NCBI GenBank assembly: GCA_964518335.1
Contig: CAZFDT010000021.1
Span: forward strand, 7,683 to 71,682
Length of the DNA: 64,000 bases
Direction of reading: 5' to 3'
Origin: CAZFDT01 sp964518335
GTDB lineage: Bacteria > Planctomycetota > Phycisphaerae > Phycisphaerales > Phycisphaeraceae
Shown here piece after piece: positions 51,361-58,313 of the stretch (positions within the stretch are counted from its first letter, which is position 1; each line of letters begins with the position of its first letter). The notes beneath the pieces were generated by a model, which was not told where the DNA came from, did no database searches, and worked only from the letters and a program-made list of their open reading frames with translations. Position numbers and translations under genes: made by a program.

Positions 51361-52305
51361 ATGCAGATGCGAACGAATCGATGGCTGGCGACGGCGATGG
51401 GCGCAGCGACGGTGCTGGCGATGACGGCGTGGAGCACGGCCGACCCGATCGACGCCCGCCACCTGGCGCCGGACGCACGCTGGTACGTCCACGTGGACGT
51501 GGCGAAGATGGTCGCCTCGCCGCTGGGCAAGGCCATGCGCGAGGACTGGGCCGCCCGCGACGACAGCCGCCAGCAGCTCGCCCGCATCCGGCTGATCACC
51601 GGCATGGACCCGTGGACCGATCTCAAGGGCGTGACGATCTACGGCCCCAGCGGCGACCAGACCGAGGCCGTTGCAGTGATCCACGCCACCGCCGATCCCA
51701 ACGTGATTGAAAACTCCGTGTCGCTGGCGCAGGACTACGGTGTCATCGACCACGGCGCGCGCAAAATCCACACCTGGACGCCCGACGACGGCCAGCACGA
51801 CACCATGGCGCTGTGCGTGTTGAACGCCAGCACCTACGTCCTGGGCGTCAGCTCGGACCGTGTAGCGGCGGCGGTGGACGCGATCGACCGGGCCGCGGCG
51901 CCCAACGCAACCGTGTCGGCCCTCGTCGAGCAGGTCCCCGCCGACCGCTGGCTGGAGATGGCGGTCATCGACGTGCATACGCTTCCCCGGGTACAGGAGC
52001 GCAACGAGTGGATGCAGAACCTGCGGCAACTGCGCATGAGCCTGGGCGCCGACGACAAGACCGCGATGGTCACGCTCAGCGGGACGATGGCCGACGCCTC
52101 GACCGCGCAGCAGGCCAAGGCGATGCTCGACGGGTTCCGCGCCATGGCCGAGCTGCGCGTGGGCGAGTTCAACCCCGAGATCGTGCCGCTGCTGGCGGGG
52201 CTCAACGTGCAGGCCGAGGGCGACCGGGTGTGGATCGACTTCGCCTGCCCGGTGCAGACGCTCATCGACATGGCCCGCGAGCATCGGGCCAAGAACGACC
52301 TGTGA
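51361..52305 (+). CDS. Secreted protein, function unknown
   Basis: A 314-aa protein with a signal peptide (residues 1-27, cleavage near STADP). The mature part (ARHLAPDARWYVHVDVAKMVASPLGKAM, LKGVTIYGPSGDQTEAVAVI, TYVLGVSSDRVAAAVDAID, FACPVQTLIDMAREH) looks like planctomycete secreted proteins sometimes grouped with DUF3352-type domains; I cannot name it with certainty. GGAG precedes the ATG. An ECF sigma factor gene begins 42 bp after its stop, so the three genes up to 53434 may form one unit. Confidence 0.78.
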   Translation: MQMRTNRWLATAMGAATVLAMTAWSTADPIDARHLAPDARWYVHVDVAKMVASPLGKAMREDWAARDDSRQQLARIRLITGMDPWTDLKGVTIYGPSGDQTEAVAVIHATADPNVIENSVSLAQDYGVIDHGARKIHTWTPDDGQHDTMALCVLNASTYVLGVSSDRVAAAVDAIDRAAAPNATVSALVEQVPADRWLEMAVIDVHTLPRVQERNEWMQNLRQLRMSLGADDKTAMVTLSGTMADASTAQQAKAMLDGFRAMAELRVGEFNPEIVPLLAGLNVQAEGDRVWIDFACPVQTLIDMAREHRAKNDL

Positions 52306-52347
52306 CGCCAGGCCGCTTGCGGCTTAGCATGGTGCGGGAGCGACGTA

Positions 52348-52950
52348 TTGCCTGACCCCGCCGTCGAGGATCGCAGCGACGAGCAGCTCGCCGCCGACGC
52401 GCAGGCGGGCTGCCGCTCGTCGTTTGAGACGCTGGTGCGGCGATTTCAGACGCCGCTGCTGGGGTTTCTGATGCAGCGGTGCGGCGGTCGCGCCGACGCC
52501 GAGGACCTCGTGCAGGACACGTTCGTCCGCGCCTTCGGCGCACTGCAGCGGTTCGATCCGGGTCGGTCGTTCTCGGCGTGGCTGTACACGATCGCCCACC
52601 GCCTGGCGCTGAACCATCGCCGGGACCGCGCCACGGCCCCGGCGTCGCACGACGGCGTGGACCTCGTGGCAGCTCACTGCAGCGACGCGGCCCGCCTCGT
52701 CGCCGACGAGGAATCGCACCAGCGCCTGTGGGCCACCGCCCGCGACGTGCTCGACGAGGAGCGGTTCACCATGCTCTGGCTTCGCGTGGTCGAGGATATG
52801 GCCCACGCCGACATCGCCCAGGTGCTGGGGCGATCCAGCGTGTCGGTGCGCGTCGAGCTGCACCGGGCGAGAAAGCAACTGCAGCAGCACCTGACGCAAG
52901 CGGCCGATGATCGGCCGGAGGTCCGCCATGTTCAAACGTCCTTCATCTGA
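52348..52950 (+). CDS. ECF-type RNA polymerase sigma factor
   Basis: A 200-aa sigma-70-family factor. Region 2 (SFETLVRRFQTPLLGFLMQR, DAEDLVQDTFVRAFGALQRFD, FSAWLYTIAHRLALNHRR) and region 4 (RFTMLWLRVVEDMAHADIAQVLGRSSVSVRVELHRARKQLQ) are clear. The frame begins with TTG 52348, which has GGGAG at 7-nt spacing; no ATG/GTG alternative lies before region 2. Its last 23 bp overlap the next gene, a probable membrane anti-sigma factor, as is usual for such pairs. Confidence 0.9.
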   Translation: MPDPAVEDRSDEQLAADAQAGCRSSFETLVRRFQTPLLGFLMQRCGGRADAEDLVQDTFVRAFGALQRFDPGRSFSAWLYTIAHRLALNHRRDRATAPASHDGVDLVAAHCSDAARLVADEESHQRLWATARDVLDEERFTMLWLRVVEDMAHADIAQVLGRSSVSVRVELHRARKQLQQHLTQAADDRPEVRHVQTSFI

Positions 52951-53434
52951 TGATCTGGACGCCGCGCTGCGCCACGAAGCGCAGCGGCGCCGTCCGCCGT
53001 TTGACGAGGCGCTGCACCAGCGCGTGATGGCGAACCTGCCCCGGGCTGTGGCGCCGGCGGCGCGGCAGCCGCGCTGGGCCGTCTGGCCACGCTACGCCTT
53101 GGCCGCGACACTGGTCCTGGCGCTGGGGCTGACGGCGGTGGTCGGCAGCGGGTGGCTGCAGGATCGGGTGCGACAGCGGCAGGCGCGGCGGGAGGCGGTC
53201 GCGTCGCTGTCGGTCGTGCCGGAGCTCGCGGTGCGCACGTCGCCCCTGCGGGCGCTGGGCTCGGCGGGGGTGATGATGCAGGGCCAATGGGCGTGGCTGG
53301 ATGGTGACGTACGACGGCAGGCCGCGCTGGTGCGGGGGCATTGGCTGTGGCAGTTCATGTTCGACGCCCCGGTCGCCGGTGCGGCCGAACCGTCCGAGAA
53401 TAGCCCCGATTTCCACCAGCCGGCGGGGGTCTGA
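52928..53434 (+). CDS. Putative membrane anti-sigma factor
   Basis: A 168-aa protein with one central transmembrane helix (YALAATLVLALGLTAVVGSGW, about residues 55-75), an N-terminal cytoplasmic helical part (DDLDAALRHEAQRRRPPFDEALHQRVMANL) and a C-terminal extracytoplasmic part. There is no zinc anti-sigma Cys/His motif, so the call rests on topology and on overlap with the sigma-factor gene. GGAGG precedes ATG 52928. Confidence 0.65.
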   Translation: MFKRPSSDDLDAALRHEAQRRRPPFDEALHQRVMANLPRAVAPAARQPRWAVWPRYALAATLVLALGLTAVVGSGWLQDRVRQRQARREAVASLSVVPELAVRTSPLRALGSAGVMMQGQWAWLDGDVRRQAALVRGHWLWQFMFDAPVAGAAEPSENSPDFHQPAGV

Positions 53435-53541
53435 CGTGCGCGTGAAAATCGTCGGCCTCAGGCTCTTCCCTTACCGCCAAACGGGGGTATTCTGAACCAG
53501 CGGCCAAGGCGCAGGCCACGGCCGCAGGGAAAGGGAAGCGC

Positions 53542-54114
53542 ATGTCCCCGCAGGGACAATCCTCACGCGCCGGCGCGATCGGCCCGCGTCCGCCACGACC
53601 GAGCCACCGCCCGCCACACAACGACGGGCCGGTGTCACTGCATCGCCCATCGCGCCCGACGCCGACCGGCGCGTCGGGCCTGCGACTGGTCCGCCCGCCT
53701 GAGGATGACGCGGCCGCGCCGCTTCGCCCCGCCCCGCGCGACGACGCCGCGCCGATCATGGACGCCGCCGACCCGCGCTGGGTGCTGGCCATCCGCACCT
53801 CGCAATGTCTGCAGGGCGCGATCCTCGCCCCCGAGCAGCGCGATCGGCTGCTGATCCTCGCCCGCCTGCTGGGCCTGACGCCCTTCGACGCCAACCTGAT
53901 CATCGCCATCGTGCAGGACCAGGCCAGGCGAGGCCACGCCAAGGAGTACTGCGCCGCCGCCGGCCGCAGCCAACTCGCCATGATCCCCCTTCCCGCCAAG
54001 GCCCGCCTCAAGGCCGCCATGCAGCGCCGCCAGCCCCTGCGCACCGCCGGCCTCGTCGCCATGTTCATCGCCCTCGAACTGGCCCTGCTTGCCTGGTGGC
54101 TGTGGATGCGGTGA
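53542..54114 (+). CDS. C-terminally anchored membrane protein, unknown
   Basis: A 190-aa protein. Residues 1-70 are Pro/Arg-rich and probably disordered; about 75-150 form a helical domain (DPRWVLAIRTSQCLQGAILAPEQRDRL, TPFDANLIIAIVQDQARRG); the last 20 residues are a transmembrane helix (GLVAMFIALELALLAWWLW). I do not recognise it. AGGGAAAGGGA precedes the ATG. Confidence 0.72.
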   Translation: MSPQGQSSRAGAIGPRPPRPSHRPPHNDGPVSLHRPSRPTPTGASGLRLVRPPEDDAAAPLRPAPRDDAAPIMDAADPRWVLAIRTSQCLQGAILAPEQRDRLLILARLLGLTPFDANLIIAIVQDQARRGHAKEYCAAAGRSQLAMIPLPAKARLKAAMQRRQPLRTAGLVAMFIALELALLAWWLWMR

Positions 54115-54163
54115 AATCTCAAGTCTGAAGCCGGGCGCGGCCATTGATGATGGGGATTCGGGC

Positions 54164-54700
54164 ATGGCTCAGCGGCGATTCCACTACGACGCGGCGTTTG
54201 AGCACTACCTTCGCGCCAACGCGATCCCTTATGTTGCAGTGGACGAGGCCAAACGGGCGCTGTCGGCGGCCAAAGGCCCGCGCGGCGACCGCGACGGCGG
54301 CGACACCCACAAGCTCAAGAGCTTCGACTTCGTCGTGTACAGCAGCCACGGACCCAACCTGCTCGTGGACGTCAAGGGTCGCAAGCATTCGGGCCGCACC
54401 GGCAAGAGCCTGCAGAACTGGGTGACGGTGGACGACGCCGAGCATCTGGCGCAGTGGGAGAAGCTGTTCGGCAACGGTTTCGTGGGGGCGTTCGCGTTCC
54501 TGTTCTGGTGCGAGGCCCAGCCGCCGGATGCATTATTTGCCGAGATTTTCGAGCACGGCGGCAAATGGTACGCGGTGCAGGGCATCCGCCTGGCCGACTA
54601 CCGCGCCCACATGCGCAAGCGCAGCGAGCGCTGGGACACGGTGAGTATTCCCGCCAACGTGTTCGCCAGCTGCGCCCGCCCGCTCAAGCAGATGCTGTAG
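54164..54700 (+). CDS. HYExAFE family protein
   Basis: A 178-aa protein opening with RRFHYDAAFEHYLR, a variant of the HYExAFE motif (Asp in place of Glu). SFDFVVYSSHGPNLLVDVKGRKHSGRTGKSLQNWV has the D...(D/E)xK spacing of restriction-endonuclease-like folds (DFVVYS... DVKGRK), and FLFWCEAQPPDALF follows. A nuclease-like fold is inference; the family's role is unknown. The frame starts further upstream, but the motif begins directly after ATG 54164. Confidence 0.85.
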   Translation: MAQRRFHYDAAFEHYLRANAIPYVAVDEAKRALSAAKGPRGDRDGGDTHKLKSFDFVVYSSHGPNLLVDVKGRKHSGRTGKSLQNWVTVDDAEHLAQWEKLFGNGFVGAFAFLFWCEAQPPDALFAEIFEHGGKWYAVQGIRLADYRAHMRKRSERWDTVSIPANVFASCARPLKQML

Positions 54701-54750
54701 CGCCCGCCGGGTCGGTTATGATGGGTAAACGCCCCCGAGGAGTCCGTGCC

Positions 54751-55455
54751 ATGAGTACCACCGCCCGTAGCCCGCGCAGCGCCGCTCGCATTTACGATGG
54801 GGATGCCGACCAGCTCATGAGCAGCGGGTCGATGCAGGACCGCATCATTCTCGTGCCGGAGGGTCAGCCGCTGAAGACGCCCGATGCGTCGTCGCGGATT
54901 CGGCTGATGTGGGGGCAGTATCTGCTGGACGATCTGCTCGCCGGGCGGTACCGCACGCTGATCTGTGCGGTCAACTGCGAGGACAACTCGCGCGGGATCA
55001 TCGGTCAGGTGGCCGAGCTGTTGCCCACGAGCCAGTGGACGCACAAGCGGATCACCGATCACGCCAAGCGGTTCGCCGGGGTCGAGCCCGGGGCGGTGAT
55101 CAAGTACGACATGGACATGCTGGAGGTGCTGGCGGTGTTGCGGCCGGAGGGCGTCAAGCACCTGACGATGCGCGACGTGTCGTCGGGGTTCAAGATCGCC
55201 GCGGAGATGGTGCGTCGCAAGCCGCAGCGCATGCCGGTGGCCAGCGTGTCGTTTCTCGGTGCGCACGCCAACCGATTGGTGGACGAGGACGGGGGCGAGC
55301 CGAGTTTCGAGGCGCTTCTGCGTGTGATTCACGAGGCCGGCCTGTCGTGCGACGTGTACCCGGCGCCGTGGATGTGGAGCGTGGCGCCGACCGCCGTGTT
55401 CGCGCGGTACCCGTTCCCCGACACCGTGGCGCGCCTGCGCGAGGGCGGGTTCTAA
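54751..55455 (+). CDS. Conserved-looking protein, function unknown
   Basis: A 234-aa soluble protein that I do not recognise. Landmarks: DRIILVPEGQPLKTPDASSRIRLMWGQYLLDD, LICAVNCEDNSRGIIGQVAELLPTSQWT, EVLAVLRPEGVKHLTMRDVSSGFKIAAEMV and DVYPAPWMWSVAPTAVFARYPFPD. GAGGAG precedes ATG 54751. It sits 50 bp after the HYExAFE gene and is followed by a dispersed repeat, which probably ends the transcript. Confidence 0.75.
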   Translation: MSTTARSPRSAARIYDGDADQLMSSGSMQDRIILVPEGQPLKTPDASSRIRLMWGQYLLDDLLAGRYRTLICAVNCEDNSRGIIGQVAELLPTSQWTHKRITDHAKRFAGVEPGAVIKYDMDMLEVLAVLRPEGVKHLTMRDVSSGFKIAAEMVRRKPQRMPVASVSFLGAHANRLVDEDGGEPSFEALLRVIHEAGLSCDVYPAPWMWSVAPTAVFARYPFPDTVARLREGGF

Positions 55456-55463
55456 CACGGCGC

Positions 55464-55497
55464 AAGCCGAGGGCTGAGGCTTTGCGAAGCCCCGGAT
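55464..55497 (+). repeat. Dispersed palindromic repeat, copy C
   Basis: AAGCCGAGGGCTGAG...TTTGCGAAGCCCCGGAT, the same family as 14064-14101, 8 bp after a stop codon. Confidence 0.75.
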
Positions 55498-55552
55498 TCT
55501 ACGGCGGTGTTACAATTCGGACATGGCGACCCCATGATCGGAGCGCCGCGCC

Positions 55553-56914
55553 GTGGCCGAGTTCCCTCAACCACAAATCGAGTCGTGCGTGCGCGACGCC
55601 CTGCACCATGCGGGCGATCCGGGGATCATCCCGCACCTGGACGCGCTGCGACAGTTGTACAGCCGATTCGACGCTGCGCAGCGGCTGCAGTTGTACCGTT
55701 ACCTGGCGTCCGAGCTCGAGTCGCCGGGCGTGCCGGCCTGTGACCGGCTGGACCTGGCGCAGTCCACCAGCGTGGCCCGCCTCCTGACCGCGCGCCGGGC
55801 GCTGGACTGTCCCCGCCGCCAGCTTCTGGGCCAGTTCGTCAATCTGCGCGACGGCATCAAGTTCCTCGTCGATCTCCGCGCCGACCTGCGGCAGTTGATG
55901 CGCAAAACTCACGACCTGCCCGCCCTGCAACTGCTCGATGAAGATCTGCTGGACCTCTTCCGCGGGTGGTTCAACTTCGGGTTTCTCCGCCTCGTGCCGA
56001 TCAACTGGTCCGTCACGCCCGCGGCCCAGCTCGAGAAGATCATGGCCCAGGACGCCGTGCATCCCATGGCGAGCTGGGCTGAGCTTCGCCGCCGGCTCGA
56101 CCGCGACCGGCTCTGCTACGCCTTCTATCACCCCAACATGCCCGACGAGCCGCTGGTGTTCGTCGAGATCGCCCTGACGCGCACGATTACCGGCAGCATC
56201 GACCGGCTGTTCACCGGGCCCAGTGTCGAGCGGATCGAGGACGCCACCACGGCGATCTTCTACTCGATCAACAACACGCAGCCGGGCCTGGCGGGCGTGA
56301 GCCTGGGCAACAGCCTCATCAAGACCGTCGTCGCCGAGCTGCAGCGGAACTGGCCGAATCTCAAGCGGTTTTCGACGCTGTCGCCGATGCCCGGCTTCCG
56401 CGACCGCTACGTCGAGCCGATCCTCGCGGGCAAGGCTGGGTTCGCCCTGTCGCGCCGGGGGCTGTTGGCATTCTTCGACAGCGACGTCGCCGGCTCACTG
56501 CAGCACACGCTCTCGCGCGACGACTGGGCGAAGAACGCCGACACGCGCCTGGCGCTCAAGCCCGGCCTGCTCCGCCTGGCGCACCACTACCTCGTCCACG
56601 AGAAGCGCGCCCCCGGAAGTAACGCCCCCGGAAGTGGCGCCCCCGGAAGTGGCGCCTCCGCAAGCAGCGCGTCCGGAAGCAGCGACCCCGTCAACCCCGT
56701 CGCCGCGTTCCACCTCAAGAACGGGGCTGTGCTCTACAACATCAACTTCCTCTCCAACACCAGTCCCAAAGGGATGGCCGAGTCGTATGGCCTGACGGTC
56801 AACTACCACTACGACCTGCGCCACATCGACGCCAATCGCGATCGCGCCCGAGGCGGCGAGGTGATCGTGTCGCCGCAGCTCGAAAAGATGCTCGCCCTGG
56901 GCGTGGGCGCGTGA
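55553..56914 (+). CDS. Malonyl-CoA decarboxylase
   Basis: Converts malonyl-CoA to acetyl-CoA and CO2. The 453-aa GTG-start product matches the family: an N-terminal helical domain, then PLVFVEIALTRTITGSIDRLF, ATTAIFYSINNTQPGLAGVSLGNSLIKTVV, FSTLSPMPGFRDRY, HYLVHEK, AAFHLKNGAVLYNINFLSNTSPKGMAESYGLTVNYHYDL. The catalytic His/Ser region near HYLVHEK and the late block is intact. A 25-residue Gly/Ser/Ala insertion between these blocks (about 353-377) comes from a 15-bp tandem repeat. The 3' end overlaps the converging GH105-like gene by 116 bp. Confidence 0.9.
   Translation: MAEFPQPQIESCVRDALHHAGDPGIIPHLDALRQLYSRFDAAQRLQLYRYLASELESPGVPACDRLDLAQSTSVARLLTARRALDCPRRQLLGQFVNLRDGIKFLVDLRADLRQLMRKTHDLPALQLLDEDLLDLFRGWFNFGFLRLVPINWSVTPAAQLEKIMAQDAVHPMASWAELRRRLDRDRLCYAFYHPNMPDEPLVFVEIALTRTITGSIDRLFTGPSVERIEDATTAIFYSINNTQPGLAGVSLGNSLIKTVVAELQRNWPNLKRFSTLSPMPGFRDRYVEPILAGKAGFALSRRGLLAFFDSDVAGSLQHTLSRDDWAKNADTRLALKPGLLRLAHHYLVHEKRAPGSNAPGSGAPGSGASASSASGSSDPVNPVAAFHLKNGAVLYNINFLSNTSPKGMAESYGLTVNYHYDLRHIDANRDRARGGEVIVSPQLEKMLALGVGA
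56610..56684 (+). repeat. 15-bp tandem repeat inside the malonyl-CoA decarboxylase gene
   Basis: Three near-perfect units of CCCCCGGAAGTGGCG (one has TAACG) followed by two degenerate units. It encodes APGSN/APGSG/APGSG/ASASS/ASGSS in frame. The unit contains the CCCCCGGAA motif found elsewhere in the window. Confidence 0.9.
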
Positions 56915-58313
56915 CCCGCAGCGCCGCGATCAACTGGCCCAGTAGGCCGCCGCCGGCCGGATGAATCACGTGATAGGCCTCGCGTTGCAGCGCCTCGCCG
57001 CCGCGGTTGTCCTGGGCGCAGCCGGTGAGCAGGCCATCGGGCGTCAGGTACGCCAGCAGGCCTTGCAGGGCTCGTTCCGCCGCCGCGCGCATGTCGGGCG
57101 GGAGTAATCGCCCACGCGCGCCGATCGCCAGCGCCGCGGCGATGCCCGCCGATCCAGACGTGTCGATGGTCGTGTCGACGTCGTCGGTGAAGTTCAGCCA
57201 CAGCCCGTTGCGCTGTTGCCGGTCGATGGCGATGGCCGCGACGCGACGCAATTCATCGACGAGGTCAGCGGCGTCGTGCGTGTCATGGAGGCGTTCGAGC
57301 GTGCGAGCCAGGCCAAGCATGTACCACGCCGTGCCGCGGGCCCAGTTTCGGAAGGTGTGCTGTTGTGTCTGGGCGTGCCAGCGCAGCCACACGTCGTCGC
57401 CCGTGCATAGTCGCTGTCGGCGCAGGCGAAGCTGCTGCAGCGCCCACTCGCCCAGGGTGCGGTCACGGCGTTTGGCGGCGATGACCGCCATGGGAAATGC
57501 CACGGTGTAACTGCCCTCGGCCGAAGTGGTCGCGCCGTCGATGACGCAGCCTTCGGCGTCCTGACGGCTGCGCCAGAACGCCAGGCCCGTGTCGAGGATC
57601 GGGTGCTGGGGCCACCAGCGGAACAGCGCCGCGATCATGCCGCCGGTCTCGATGCCGTGGAACTCGTCCCGCACGATGCGACTGTGGGCGTCCTCATAAA
57701 CGAGGTTGAGATCGTCGTCGTGAAACTGCCGGGCATGCGGCCAGCACGCGTTCCAGTTGATCTCCCACAGCCCGTCGAACACGCACTGTTCGCGCCAGCC
57801 GAACGCCTGTAGCGACCGCGGACTGCTCAGCCAGCGACTGAACGCACGACGCCGCGACGACGGATCGTGGTCCGGCGACGCCACCAGATGCGGGCGCCAG
57901 TAGTCGTCGTCGATGCCCGACGCCAGCAGCCACAGTGGCCCGCCGTCGCCCGCGAGGAGTTCGAGAAACACGCCGTGGCGCATCGCCGCGGTGGTCAACT
58001 GCGCCGACAACACCAGCTCGAACGGCTGAAGCTGAAAGGCCATGCGCAGGTCCAGCACTCCGACCACGTCGCCGCTGTCCCGCAGCCTGACGGCGATCCG
58101 CCGCTCGTGCCGATCGTCGATGGCGACGATGATGCGGAGGCGGTAAGGCGTGGTCGCGCGTCGCGGCCGGGGCCAGGTCAGCTCCACCCGTTGCCCCGGC
58201 GCCAGCGCCACCGCGGGCCAGCCGAACGCGGGTCGCGTGCCGTCGGGCCATGGCGGCTCGTCGCCCGTGGCGGTGACGGCGGCGGCGTGATAATGTGGAT
58301 ACGTCACGATCAT
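56799..58313 (-). CDS. GH88/GH105-like unsaturated-uronide hydrolase
   Basis: A 504-aa protein. An N-terminal beta part (about residues 1-165) is followed by an (alpha/alpha)-type barrel: LDTGLAFWRSRQDAEG, LQQLRLRRQRLCTGDDVWLRWH, RNWARGTAWYMLGLARTLERLHD, WLNFTDDVDTTIDTSGSAGIAAAL. The W-A-R-G block and TSGSAG are typical of GH105/GH88 enzymes that cleave unsaturated rhamnogalacturonyl or glucuronyl ends. No signal peptide. Its ATG overlaps the stop of the upstream permease gene. The last roughly 38 residues (PRPGRASFRAAATRSPRRLG...) lie antisense to malonyl-CoA decarboxylase and look like run-on sequence. Confidence 0.75.
   Translation of the reverse strand: MIVTYPHYHAAAVTATGDEPPWPDGTRPAFGWPAVALAPGQRVELTWPRPRRATTPYRLRIIVAIDDRHERRIAVRLRDSGDVVGVLDLRMAFQLQPFELVLSAQLTTAAMRHGVFLELLAGDGGPLWLLASGIDDDYWRPHLVASPDHDPSSRRRAFSRWLSSPRSLQAFGWREQCVFDGLWEINWNACWPHARQFHDDDLNLVYEDAHSRIVRDEFHGIETGGMIAALFRWWPQHPILDTGLAFWRSRQDAEGCVIDGATTSAEGSYTVAFPMAVIAAKRRDRTLGEWALQQLRLRRQRLCTGDDVWLRWHAQTQQHTFRNWARGTAWYMLGLARTLERLHDTHDAADLVDELRRVAAIAIDRQQRNGLWLNFTDDVDTTIDTSGSAGIAAALAIGARGRLLPPDMRAAAERALQGLLAYLTPDGLLTGCAQDNRGGEALQREAYHVIHPAGGGLLGQLIAALRVTRPRPGRASFRAAATRSPRRLGRDRDWRRCGAGRSGS

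Noticed and set aside
55522..55536. Five-codon leaderless frame (ATG GCG ACC CCA TGA) after a TACAAT box before the malonyl-CoA decarboxylase gene
   Set aside because: It could be a regulatory mini-cistron, but it is too short to support without expression data.
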